A DNA stretch of 64,000 nt from Mycolicibacterium sp. TUM20985 (GTDB lineage Bacteria; Actinomycetota; Actinomycetes; Mycobacteriales; Mycobacteriaceae). Below, in pieces: positions 1 through 7,927 of the stretch (positions are counted from its first letter, which is position 1; each line of letters begins with the position of its first letter). The notes below the pieces were generated by a model. It did no database searches. It was not told the origin of the DNA and saw only the letters and a program-made list of their open reading frames with translations. The stretch covers positions 496,001 through 560,000 of the forward strand of contig NZ_AP027291.1 of the NCBI RefSeq assembly GCF_030295745.1. Reading direction: 5' to 3'. The position numbers and the translations under genes are program-made.

Positions 1-817
1 CTACGTCATCACCGACACCACCACCGATCCCGACAACCCGCACAAGTACGTCGCCTTCGACGACGCGTCGGTGGCGACGCTGGCCATCGACGACCCGGTG
101 CTGTACTTCTCCTGCCCGGTCGACTACACCGCGCAGTGCGGTTTCGACGTGCTGGCCCACGCCTCGGAGCCCTACGTCTCGCGGCTGAACTTCGAGCCGT
201 CGCTGGGCAACGCCATCCGGGCGATCAAGCTGACTGCCGAGAACCTTCGCGAGGCCACGTGGAACGGCCAGGATCTCAAGGGCCGCGAAGGAATGATGTA
301 CGCGCAGTACATCGCGGCACAGGCGTTCAACTCCGGTGGCCTCGGCATCATCCACTCCATCTCGCACGCGATCAGCGCGTTCTATGACACCCACCACGGG
401 CTGAACAACGCGATCGCGCTTCCTCGGGTGTGGGCGTTCAACATGTCGGCGGCGTACAAGCGGTTCGCCGACATCGCCGAGGCGATGGGCGTGGACACCT
501 ACGGCATGACCGACGTGCAGGCCGCCGACGCCGCGCTGGCCGCCGCGATCCGGCTGCTGCGCGACGTCAACATCATCGAGAAGTTCACCGACGTCAAACA
601 GGACAGCTATTCGAAGAACCGCCTCGGCCAGGGACCCACCAAGTTCTACGAGAACGCGCCGGTGATCAAGGGCGACAAGGCTGACGTCGACCGCATCACC
701 AACCACGTCCTCGGTGACGCGTGCACCCCCGGCAATGCCAAGGAGTGCACCTTCGATCTCGTCCGACCGGTCGTCGAGCACTGCATGAATGGCGACCTCG
801 ACGACCTCCTTCCGTGA
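1..817 (+). CDS. mno: NDMA/mycofactocin-dependent methanol dehydrogenase, C-terminal part
   Basis: This is the 3' part of an iron-containing-type alcohol dehydrogenase; the gene begins before the window, so 271 codons are visible. The frame is open from base 2. Family features include FNSGGLGIIHSISHA followed by THHGLNNAIALP, the His-rich metal-site region of group III alcohol dehydrogenases, and a C-terminal segment with KNRLGQGPTKFYENAPV. The family (methanol:NDMA oxidoreductase, M. smegmatis MSMEG_6242, Mno/Mdo) oxidises methanol and other primary alcohols and passes electrons to mycofactocin. The stop codon overlaps the ATG of the MoxR gene (TGATG at 815-819), so the genes are translationally coupled. 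Downstream regulators MnoS/MnoR and methyltransferase MftM support the assignment. The N-terminal NAD-binding half cannot be checked here. Confidence 0.88.
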   Translation, partial: YVITDTTTDPDNPHKYVAFDDASVATLAIDDPVLYFSCPVDYTAQCGFDVLAHASEPYVSRLNFEPSLGNAIRAIKLTAENLREATWNGQDLKGREGMMYAQYIAAQAFNSGGLGIIHSISHAISAFYDTHHGLNNAIALPRVWAFNMSAAYKRFADIAEAMGVDTYGMTDVQAADAALAAAIRLLRDVNIIEKFTDVKQDSYSKNRLGQGPTKFYENAPVIKGDKADVDRITNHVLGDACTPGNAKECTFDLVRPVVEHCMNGDLDDLLP

Positions 818-1941
818 TGCTGGACTCCGTCGAGAGTGTGCGAGAGGCGCTCGCCGGCGAAGGGTACATCGCCGACGAGCACCTCGCGATGACGGTCTTC
901 CTGCAGACTCGACTCGACAAGCCGTTGCTGATCGAGGGGCCCGCGGGGGTGGGCAAGACCGAGTTGGCCAAGGCGCTGGCGGCCGCCACCGGCCGTCGGC
1001 TCCTCCGATTGCAGTGCTACGAGGGTCAGGACGAAACCAAGGCGCTCTACGAGTGGGATTACGGCAAGCAGTTGTTGTACACCCAGATACTGCGGGAGAA
1101 GATCGGCCAGATCGTGGCCGACGCCGTCGATCTCGATGAAGCCGTCGACCGGATCGGCAAGCAGGAGAGCGTCTTCTTCTCCGATCGGTTCCTCGCGCCG
1201 CGACCCCTGTTGGAGGCCGTGCGTTCCGAGGAACCCGTGGTGCTGCTGATCGACGAGATCGACCGCGCGGACGAATCCTTGGAAGCGGTGTTACTGGAAC
1301 TGCTTGGTGAATACCAGGTTTCGGTTCCCGAGATCGGGACGTTCACGGCCAAACACGCGCCGTACGTGATTCTGACGTCGAACAACACCCGTGATCTGGC
1401 CGCCGCGCTGAAGCGCCGCTGCCTGCATCTGTTCCTCGACTACCCCTCCTCGGAACGCGAACTGGAGATCGTGCGGTCCAAGGACACCGGGCTCACCGAG
1501 GCCGTAGCCGCTCACCTCGTCGACGTGGTGCGCGGCTTGCGTGAACTCGATCTGCGAAAGGCGCCGAGCATCTCGGAGACCATTGACTGGGCGCGCACCC
1601 TCGCCGTGCTGGGCATCACCGAGTTGTCCTCGAAGGTGTTGTCCGACACCGTGTCCGTCGTCGTCAAGTACGACAAGGACGTGCGCAAGGCGCTCGATGC
1701 ACTACCGCGTCTGGTCGATCCCAACGCGAAGATTCCCGCCGCACTGCATGATGCCCACGCCCACGGCCACGACCACGACCACGGTGCGCATGGACACTCC
1801 CACGATGTGCCGAAGGACACCGAACCCGAACCCGACGGCAAGGCCGTGCGTCAGGCGAAGGACAAGCCAGGCCGATTCACCAACGGCTACTACGGAACCC
1901 CCAGCAGCACCGCCACGCTGGGCCGGCGCAAGCCCTTCTAG
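817..1941 (+). CDS. MoxR-type AAA+ ATPase (CoxD-like) with histidine-rich tail
   Basis: This 374-residue protein is an AAA+ ATPase of the MoxR/CoxD group. It has Walker A GPAGVGKTEL near residue 40, Walker B LLIDEIDRAD near residue 145, and the sensor region LTSNNTRDLAAALKRR. MoxR ATPases act with VWA-domain proteins to mature or load cofactors and metals into enzymes; the next gene encodes such a partner. The start is the ATG overlapping the mno stop; a GTG at 814 is the alternative. The unusual part is the C-terminus: residues 311-329 hold nine histidines in 19 positions (HxHxHxHxH spacing), followed by an acidic segment and a basic tail. That suggests metal binding and is not a usual MoxR feature. 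The family call is sure; the metal role is inference. Confidence 0.88.
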   Translation: MLDSVESVREALAGEGYIADEHLAMTVFLQTRLDKPLLIEGPAGVGKTELAKALAAATGRRLLRLQCYEGQDETKALYEWDYGKQLLYTQILREKIGQIVADAVDLDEAVDRIGKQESVFFSDRFLAPRPLLEAVRSEEPVVLLIDEIDRADESLEAVLLELLGEYQVSVPEIGTFTAKHAPYVILTSNNTRDLAAALKRRCLHLFLDYPSSERELEIVRSKDTGLTEAVAAHLVDVVRGLRELDLRKAPSISETIDWARTLAVLGITELSSKVLSDTVSVVVKYDKDVRKALDALPRLVDPNAKIPAALHDAHAHGHDHDHGAHGHSHDVPKDTEPEPDGKAVRQAKDKPGRFTNGYYGTPSSTATLGRRKPF

Positions 1942-1950
1942 GCGTCGAAC

Positions 1951-3477
1951 ATGGACGCGACCCTGCATCGTTTCGTGCGCCTCCTGCGTCTCGCGGGGCT
2001 GCGCGTCTCGATCCCCGAGGCGTTGGACGCAATGCGGTGCGCCGGGCAACCCGGCGTCCTGTCATCGCGGGGGACCCTGTACTCGGCGCTACGGGTGTCG
2101 CTGGTCAAGGATCAGCGGGACCAGCCGGTGTTCGACGAGATCTTCGACGCGTTCTTCTCGCTGATCCGGGTCGGTGGAGATGGAGCGGACGCCGGCCACG
2201 GCCACGCCCACGACGACCTCGTGGACACCGGCCAACTCGACTCCTTCACGCTGTCCGAGGAGCCCAGTGACACCCCGGAGGAGGGTCACGAGCACGGCAA
2301 GCCCACCAGCATCAAGGACTACTTCAAGCAGGAGGACCTGGCCCAGCAGTACAACCTGCACCAGGAGGCCAACAAGATCGACCTGGCGGCGTTGACCGAC
2401 CAGATCGTCTTGTCCAAGGACGGCGCGGGAATCGAGGAGAACGCGTACCGCGTCGAGTTGTCCGCCGACCGGCTCCACGGCGCGGGCCCGGCGGGCAACC
2501 TCGCGTCGTCGGCGGGAACCCGCGTCGACGCCGCCCTCACCATCGCCGAACGGGAGATGCTGCTGGGCTGGCTCGACGAGATGCTCGAACAGGACGGCGA
2601 CGAATCGGATGCCGCCGTACTGCGCCGACGGCTGACCGGTGTGCTCGAGAACCTGCCCGAGGCCCTCAAGAGACATCTGGAGGCATTGCTGGCGTTGGAG
2701 CACGCGGTCGTCGAGACCCGTGAGCAGCGGCAAGCGGAACTATCCGGGTCGGGCCGGCTCCGCGAGGCCGACCGTGCCGAGCTGGAGGATTCCCTGCGCA
2801 GGCTCGCCCGCAGCCTGCGCGGCGCCCTGACCCACCGCCGCCGCATCGCCTCGGCGGGCCGGGTGCACTCCGGCGCGACGATGCGCCGCAACATGAGGTT
2901 CGACGGGATACCGTTTGCCCCTGTCACGGTACGGCGGACCGAGGATCGGCCCCGGCTGGTGGTGCTCGCCGACGTGAGCCTGTCGGTGCGGGCCACGTCG
3001 CGGTTCACCCTCAACCTGGTGCACGGCCTGCAGGACCTCGTCACCCAGGTGCGCTCCTTCGCGTTCGTCGCAGACATCGCCGAGACCAGTGAGTTGTTCC
3101 GCGACTACCCGAGCGAACGTGCGCTCGGGCTGATCTTCGGCGGTGACGTGATCGACGTGGATGCGAACTCCGACTACGGCACCGTGTTCGGAGAGTTCCT
3201 CGCCGAGCACTCCGCAGCGGTGACGCGACGGACGACCGTCGTCATCCTTGGCGATGGTCGCAACAACGCGAACGACCCCAATCTCGCAGCGTTCGAGGAG
3301 ATCACGCGCAGGGCACGCGAGACGGTGTGGCTGACGCCGGAACCGAGGTACTCGTGGGGCCTGGGCAGCTGTGACCTTCCCGCCTACGCCGAGTACTGCA
3401 GTCGAGTGCGGGTGGTGCGGGACCTCGGGGGGCTCGAACGGGCGGCGCAGGAGTTCGCCACCTCGGTGACCCGATGA
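1951..3477 (+). CDS. VWA domain-containing CoxE-like protein
   Basis: This 508-residue protein is the VWA partner of the upstream MoxR ATPase. The VWA domain is C-terminal: its MIDAS motif DVSLS is at residues 341-345 (DxSxS), followed by conserved strands such as RRTTVVILGDGRNN. The long N-terminal and middle regions are helical and acidic, as in CoxE-type proteins. Two short His-rich patches, GHGHAHD near residue 83 and GHEHG near residue 111, echo the His-rich tail of the neighbouring ATPase. The gene starts 9 bp after the MoxR stop, so the two are co-transcribed. CoxD/CoxE pairs mature molybdo- and other metalloenzymes; a role in activating the alcohol dehydrogenases here is inferred from position only. 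Confidence 0.85.
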   Translation: MDATLHRFVRLLRLAGLRVSIPEALDAMRCAGQPGVLSSRGTLYSALRVSLVKDQRDQPVFDEIFDAFFSLIRVGGDGADAGHGHAHDDLVDTGQLDSFTLSEEPSDTPEEGHEHGKPTSIKDYFKQEDLAQQYNLHQEANKIDLAALTDQIVLSKDGAGIEENAYRVELSADRLHGAGPAGNLASSAGTRVDAALTIAEREMLLGWLDEMLEQDGDESDAAVLRRRLTGVLENLPEALKRHLEALLALEHAVVETREQRQAELSGSGRLREADRAELEDSLRRLARSLRGALTHRRRIASAGRVHSGATMRRNMRFDGIPFAPVTVRRTEDRPRLVVLADVSLSVRATSRFTLNLVHGLQDLVTQVRSFAFVADIAETSELFRDYPSERALGLIFGGDVIDVDANSDYGTVFGEFLAEHSAAVTRRTTVVILGDGRNNANDPNLAAFEEITRRARETVWLTPEPRYSWGLGSCDLPAYAEYCSRVRVVRDLGGLERAAQEFATSVTR

Positions 3478-3572
3478 CCGCCTGTGACCGCGGCGGAAGT
3501 CGTACTGTGGGTTCGAGGACGTCGTCTGGGTCACAATCAGTGCGCCCGACGAGCGGTAGTCGAGGCAGGGTC

Positions 3573-4814
3573 GTGGCAAAGCTTGATGCGGAGCGGGCGT
3601 GGTATCCGGCGGCGGCGCCGGCCGCCCGCGCGGACCATCGACACGAGACCGGTGACATCGTCCCCCATCGGGTGCTGAAGTTTCATGCTCCCGAGATCGT
3701 CTTTGGGGTCGACTCGATGGTGGAGGCCGCCCACGCTGCCCTGCGCCTTGGCGCGCTGCGCCCGATGCTCGTCACCGACTCGGGCCTGATCGAGGCCGGC
3801 TGGGTCGCCGAGATGGTCACCCACCTCTCCGAGCAGGGTGTGGTGGCCCGCATCTGGGCCGAGCTGACACCGAACCCGAAGGACCACGAGATCGCGGCGG
3901 GCTACGAGGTGTACCGGGCCCATGGTTGCGACGTCCTGATCGCCGTCGGTGGCGGGTCGGTGATCGACGCGGCGAAGGGCGTCGCGATCCTTGCCGCCAA
4001 CGGCGGCAACATCCTTGACTACGAGGGCGTCGACAAGGCGTCGATGCCGATCCCGCCGTTGGTTGTCGTGCCCTCGACATCGGGTACCGGCGCCGACGTC
4101 TCCCAGTTCTGCATCGTCACCGACACCACGCGCAACACGAAGATCACCATCCTGGGCCGCTCCCTGGTGCCCGACATCACCGTGATCGATCCGCGCCTGT
4201 TGACCACGATGCCCGAATGGCTCAATGCCGCAACGGGACTCGATGCTCTGACCCACGGTATCGAGGCGTTCGTCTCCCTTGGCCACAATCAGCTGACCGA
4301 TCACCACGCGTTGCGCGCCGTGCAGATGGTCACCGACAACCTGGTGCACACCATCGAGCGGCCCGCGGACATGCCCGCGCGGGTGCTGATGGCGCAGGCC
4401 GCATTGGAGGCCGGGCTGGCGTTCACCAACGCCATCCTTGGCGCGGCCCACGCAATGAGTCATCAGGTGGGCGGATTGCTGGACCTGCCGCACGGCGTGA
4501 TCAACGGGGTGTTGCTGCCGCACGTCATCCGCTTCAACGCCGAGCACGATCCGCATCCGTACCAGGAGGTCGCCGCGTACCTCGGCATCGCCGACCGCCG
4601 CGCACCGGCAGCGGAAGCCGCACTGGCGCTTGCTGATCGAATCGAGCAGCTGGCCGTCCGCGTCGGGGTGCCGCGTGGTCTGGCCCAGTTGGGAGTCAGC
4701 GAGGACGACCTGCCGCGGCTGGCGGCGGCGGCTCTGCACGATGCCTGCATGGTGACCAATCCGCGACCGGCCGACACGGCTCAGATGCAGGCGCTGTTCC
4801 GGGCGGCGATGTGA
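3573..4814 (+). CDS. Iron-containing alcohol dehydrogenase (1,3-propanediol dehydrogenase-like)
   Basis: This 413-residue group III alcohol dehydrogenase has the NAD-binding GGGSVIDAAKG, the STSGTGADVSQF segment, and the metal-ligand helices GLDALTHGIEAF and AMSHQVGGLLDLPHGVING, whose His residues bind Fe/Zn. In M. smegmatis the gene at this position (MSMEG_6239) is annotated as 1,3-propanediol dehydrogenase in the mno regulon. I chose the GTG at 3573, which has a GAGGCAGGG ribosome site. An in-frame ATG at 3474 overlaps the previous stop (ATGA) and would add 33 low-complexity residues, so coupling from that codon is possible. The gene lies between the CoxE-like gene and mnoS on the same strand, in one apparent operon. 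Confidence 0.85.
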   Translation: MAKLDAERAWYPAAAPAARADHRHETGDIVPHRVLKFHAPEIVFGVDSMVEAAHAALRLGALRPMLVTDSGLIEAGWVAEMVTHLSEQGVVARIWAELTPNPKDHEIAAGYEVYRAHGCDVLIAVGGGSVIDAAKGVAILAANGGNILDYEGVDKASMPIPPLVVVPSTSGTGADVSQFCIVTDTTRNTKITILGRSLVPDITVIDPRLLTTMPEWLNAATGLDALTHGIEAFVSLGHNQLTDHHALRAVQMVTDNLVHTIERPADMPARVLMAQAALEAGLAFTNAILGAAHAMSHQVGGLLDLPHGVINGVLLPHVIRFNAEHDPHPYQEVAAYLGIADRRAPAAEAALALADRIEQLAVRVGVPRGLAQLGVSEDDLPRLAAAALHDACMVTNPRPADTAQMQALFRAAM

Positions 4815-6190
4815 CCTCCGGACTCTCCCGACCGCCCGACCGTCGGGGCGGCGCCGGGCCGCCAGACCTCGAGAAACTCACCGGGTTGCGGTCCGGAAAG
4901 GGCACCTTCTATCGCGAACTACGCGTCGCCGCACAACGATTGGATCGTGTGGTGGCGGCTTTCGACACCATCTCACGTGCCCTGGTGCAGACGGTCGAGG
5001 GACCCGAGAACCTCGTCCGCGCGGTGGCGGAGGCTGCCCGCACCCACCTCGACGCCGAGTGGGTTCTGCTCGCACTCGCCGACGGTGCGCTGCCCGAAGC
5101 CAGCCCGCGCCACCTGATCCTCGATTCGGCAGGCAACGTCTACGCGTTCGAAGGCCTCACCGGCGCAAGGGATCCCGGCACGGATCTGCCCGACGTCGTG
5201 CTCAACCGGCTCAACGACATCCTTCGCGGCCAGCTGGCCCAGTTCCGACTTCCCGTGATCGAGCGCCAGCACGCACACGTGCCCATCGAGCTGGACGGCG
5301 ACGTGATCGGCGCATTCGCCGCGTGGACGTCACGCGGTCGCGCCCTCGACAGTTCGGACGAAGTCGTCATGCGCATCCTGTCGAGTCAAACGGCGGTCGC
5401 CCTGCAGAACAGCTCGCTGTTCAGCACGTCCCAGACGCTGCTCGCCGAGTCGGAGGCGCGCAACGCCGAGTTACTGGCCACTCAACGTGAACTCGGTGCG
5501 GCGCAACGCCATCAGGTGTTGGACTTGGAGCGCCGCCGCATCGCCCGCGAGCTGCACGACAGCGTGGCGCAGACGGTGTTGTCCGCCGGAATGCAGATCG
5601 AGGTGTGCCGCAGTGAGCTCGACGCGCGCTCGACGCCGGGGGACGTGATCGACCGGCTCGATCTGGCCAAGGACCTGAGTCGCTCGGCGGTCGAGCAGCT
5701 GCGGTCGGCCATCTATGCCCTGAACCATCCCGGCGATGCCCAGCGGTCGAGCTTGCCGGGGATGCTCGAGCAGCTGGCCACCGTGCACATGCCAGAAGAC
5801 CTCCGGGTCACGCTGAACGTCGTCGGGACCGCGGTCGAACTGCCCGGCGACGTCGAGCACGCGCTGTTGCGGATCGCCGGAGAGGCGCTGTTCAACACGG
5901 CGGTGCACGCCGACGCCACCAGGGCGATCGTGCACCTGAACTATGGCCGCAATCGAGTGGTCCTGTCGATCTCCGACGACGGCGGCGGTGAGCCCGAGAA
6001 ATTGCGCAGGATGCTCCGGCTCTCCGGCGCATCGGACGTCGACGGGCGCCATCGCGGGCTGGCCAACATGCTGGCCCGGGCGCGTGAGCACGGCGGCACC
6101 CTCGAGGTCCGACGGTCGCGCATCGGCGGCATCCGCGTAGTAGCGGAAGTGCCTGTGCCCGAGGAGAAGAGGTCTGCCCATGGCGACTGA
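4811..6190 (+). CDS. mnoS: Sensor histidine kinase MnoS
   Basis: This 459-residue kinase has no predicted membrane segment, so it is probably cytoplasmic. A GAF-like sensor region covers about residues 40-220. A HisKA_3 domain follows, with phospho-acceptor His249 in RRRIARELHDSVAQT. The C-terminal ATPase domain has N-box-like EALFNTAVHA, then ISDDGGG and GLANMLARAREHGG. The GTG start overlaps the preceding stop (GTGA at 4811-4814). In M. smegmatis MnoS (MSMEG_6238) and MnoR form the two-component system that induces mno in response to a diol such as 1,3-propanediol. The same gene neighbours here support orthology. The signal bound by the GAF region cannot be read from sequence. Confidence 0.88.
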   Translation: MTSGLSRPPDRRGGAGPPDLEKLTGLRSGKGTFYRELRVAAQRLDRVVAAFDTISRALVQTVEGPENLVRAVAEAARTHLDAEWVLLALADGALPEASPRHLILDSAGNVYAFEGLTGARDPGTDLPDVVLNRLNDILRGQLAQFRLPVIERQHAHVPIELDGDVIGAFAAWTSRGRALDSSDEVVMRILSSQTAVALQNSSLFSTSQTLLAESEARNAELLATQRELGAAQRHQVLDLERRRIARELHDSVAQTVLSAGMQIEVCRSELDARSTPGDVIDRLDLAKDLSRSAVEQLRSAIYALNHPGDAQRSSLPGMLEQLATVHMPEDLRVTLNVVGTAVELPGDVEHALLRIAGEALFNTAVHADATRAIVHLNYGRNRVVLSISDDGGGEPEKLRRMLRLSGASDVDGRHRGLANMLARAREHGGTLEVRRSRIGGIRVVAEVPVPEEKRSAHGD

Positions 6191-6836
6191 CGTCACCGCT
6201 GGGACGATCAGGCTGGTGCTCGTCGACGACCACGCCATCCTCCGCGAGGGTCTGCGCTCGGTTCTCGAACGTCAGCGCGGACTCATCGTCGTCGGTGAGG
6301 CGTCGTCGGAGCAGGAGGCGGTGGCAGTCGTCCGGGCCATGTCGCCGGACGTGGTACTGCTGGACCTCAAGTTGTCGGCGGGCTCGGAGTACGAGGGTCT
6401 GTCCCTGTGCGCCAAGCTGTCCGCCGCGCATCCGGGGATCGGCCTTCTGGTGCTCACCACGTTCCTCGACGAGGACCTGGTGGTCCGCGCGGTGCACGCG
6501 GGGGCCAGGGGTTATGTCGTGAAGGACGTCGACACCACCGAGTTGGTGCGCGCGATCCGGGCCATCTCCGCGGGTGACAGCGCGTTCGACTCGCGAAGCG
6601 CGGCTGCCGTCGTGCGGTCGATGTCAGGGCGGACCCAAACCCGCCAACAGTTGACCGACCGTGAGCTCCAAGTGTTGCGTCTGCTCGCAACGGGTCTGTC
6701 CAACAATAAGATCGGTGAGCAGCTCTACATCTCGGCGACCACCGCGAAGTTCCACGTCAGCAACATCATGCGCAAACTGGAGGTCAGCCGCCGGGCGGAG
6801 GCGGTGTACGCGGCCTCCAAACGCGGCCTGATCTAA
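6180..6836 (+). CDS. mnoR: NarL/LuxR-type response regulator MnoR
   Basis: This 218-residue response regulator has a receiver domain (phospho-acceptor Asp62 in VVLLDLKLS, conserved Thr in LLVLTTFLDE, Lys in YVVKDVD) and a C-terminal LuxR-type helix-turn-helix (LTDRELQVLRLLATGLSNNKIG, then ATTAKFHVSNIMRKL). It overlaps the end of mnoS by 11 bp and has a strong GAGGAGAAGAGG ribosome site, as expected for a coupled kinase/regulator pair. It is the counterpart of M. smegmatis MSMEG_6236, which activates mno transcription. The mno promoter lies outside the window, so its binding site cannot be inspected. Confidence 0.9.
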   Translation: MATDVTAGTIRLVLVDDHAILREGLRSVLERQRGLIVVGEASSEQEAVAVVRAMSPDVVLLDLKLSAGSEYEGLSLCAKLSAAHPGIGLLVLTTFLDEDLVVRAVHAGARGYVVKDVDTTELVRAIRAISAGDSAFDSRSAAAVVRSMSGRTQTRQQLTDRELQVLRLLATGLSNNKIGEQLYISATTAKFHVSNIMRKLEVSRRAEAVYAASKRGLI

Positions 6837-6853
6837 AGCCCCTCTCCTCTGCC

Positions 6854-6913
6854 GCGAGCGTGCGTGTCTGCACGCGACACGCCGTTCGAAATCGGGACTC
6901 TGCGCACGCTCGC
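6854..6913. repeat. Inverted repeat between convergent mnoR and mftM
   Basis: A perfect 11-bp inverted repeat (GCGAGCGTGCG at 6854-6864, complement at 6903-6913) encloses a second 6-bp hairpin (CGTGTC at 6863-6868 with GACACG at 6876-6881). It fills the gap between the two convergent genes and could serve as a bidirectional terminator without a U-tract. Its nested, palindromic form also resembles dispersed intergenic repeats; a genome search for further copies would decide. Confidence 0.5.
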
Positions 6914-6921
6914 TGGACGCG

Positions 6922-7749
6922 TCAGCGGTCGAGAATCAGCCAGCCGCCATGATATTCGTGCACACCGGTTCGCACTCCCGATGCCCGCCACGCCTCAGCG
7001 ATGTCCCGCAGCGTCCCGAGGTCGAACCGTTGCACGTGGCCGTAGCAGGCCCGCGGTACGTCCTCGAACGGCACCGCCACGATCACCCGTCGGCATGCGA
7101 GTCGCATCGCCTCGCGCAGAACGGATTTCGCGGAGTTCGCATCGAGGTGCTCCAGCAGATGCAGCACGGTTACGGTGTCCGCGGTGCCGTCCGGTAACGG
7201 CACCCGGGCGGCGTCACACGTCAACGTCCGTACCGGCCGGCCCAGGGGCCCGCACACCCCGTTCAACAGGTCCATCGTCGGTCCGCTCAGGTCGGTGGCC
7301 GTCACGGCCAACCCCGCCGCGGTCAGACGCAGCGGAAAGAAGCCGAAACACGAACCGAGATCGACGATGTCGTGGCCGACGATCAGCGAGGCGGCGTGTT
7401 CGTGGATCGGCGCGAAGGCCGCGTCACCGTGTTCGAGACGGTTCAGCGAGTTTCGGTAGAACGCCAGCCACGCCGCGTCGCCTTCGGCGGCGGACTGCAC
7501 GATCCCGGTGAACACCGCTTCGAATTCGGATTGGCCGTGCAGAACGCCGGCGTCATCGAGCTCGGCGGCGAGGAGCACCGCGAGCTCGTCGGAGATCTCG
7601 TCGGGCTCCAGGTCATGCTGGACTGCGAGCACTCCATCCACGCGGCTGGCACAGAACCTGTTCGCGCACAACACGTCTTCACCGGTGTGGCCGAGGTGCG
7701 GGCCGTGGCGGCGCGTCACGCTAACTCCGACTGCGTGGGCCACCGCCAT
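6922..7749 (-). CDS. mftM: Mycofactocin oligosaccharide methyltransferase MftM
   Basis: This 275-residue SAM-dependent class I methyltransferase has motif I IVDLGSCFGFFPLRL, acidic motif ATDLSG, and post-I DTVTVLHLLEHLD. The N-terminal part holds a short Cys-containing segment (CANRFCASRVDG). The protein matches the type and genomic position of MftM (M. smegmatis MSMEG_6237), which methylates the oligoglutamyl-glucose chain of mycofactocin. It converges on mnoR. The ATG at 7749 lies only 2 nt from the GGGAGG ribosome site; a GTG at 7743 has ideal spacing and may be the true start. A -10-like TAGCGT lies 30-35 bp upstream, mirrored in the divergent flavoenzyme promoter. Confidence 0.85.
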   Translation of the reverse strand: MAVAHAVGVSVTRRHGPHLGHTGEDVLCANRFCASRVDGVLAVQHDLEPDEISDELAVLLAAELDDAGVLHGQSEFEAVFTGIVQSAAEGDAAWLAFYRNSLNRLEHGDAAFAPIHEHAASLIVGHDIVDLGSCFGFFPLRLTAAGLAVTATDLSGPTMDLLNGVCGPLGRPVRTLTCDAARVPLPDGTADTVTVLHLLEHLDANSAKSVLREAMRLACRRVIVAVPFEDVPRACYGHVQRFDLGTLRDIAEAWRASGVRTGVHEYHGGWLILDR

Positions 7750-7772
7750 ATCCTCCCGTCGAAGAGCGTTGT

Positions 7773-7788
7773 CGAATAACGCTATTCG
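7773..7788 (-). promoter_or_regulatory. Palindrome and -10 element of mftM
   Basis: CGAATAACGCTATTCG is an inverted repeat with 6-bp arms around ACGC. Read on the minus strand it contains TAGCGT (7784-7779), a TANNNT -10 hexamer, giving a predicted short leader for mftM. The inner 10 bp ATAACGCTAT recur as the exact reverse complement at 7891-7900 in front of the divergent gene. Confidence 0.5.
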
Positions 7789-7890
7789 GTCGTGGAGATG
7801 TCCACCCGCCCCGAAGGGGCGAGGTTCTTGGTCCGGCCGGGTGGGTGCCCGACTGCCCGATCGGCGGGTGTGGCGGCGGGATCGGATGCC

Positions 7891-7900
7891 ATAGCGTTAT
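7891..7900 (+). promoter_or_regulatory. -10 element of the MftD-like gene (mirror copy of the mftM element)
   Basis: ATAGCGTTAT contains TAGCGT at 7892-7897 and lies 28 bp before the ATG at 7928. It is the reverse complement of bases 7776-7785 in the mftM promoter, so both divergent genes carry the same element at the same distance from their start codons. No clear -35 box is seen for either. Confidence 0.5.
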
Positions 7901-7927
7901 GCCGTCCGTCATCCCGAGGAGGAAACG

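Noticed and set aside
3474..3572. Earlier ATG start for the propanediol dehydrogenase
   Set aside because: It would add 33 Ser/Arg/Gly-rich residues without family similarity. It is kept only as a possible coupled start because it overlaps the previous stop.
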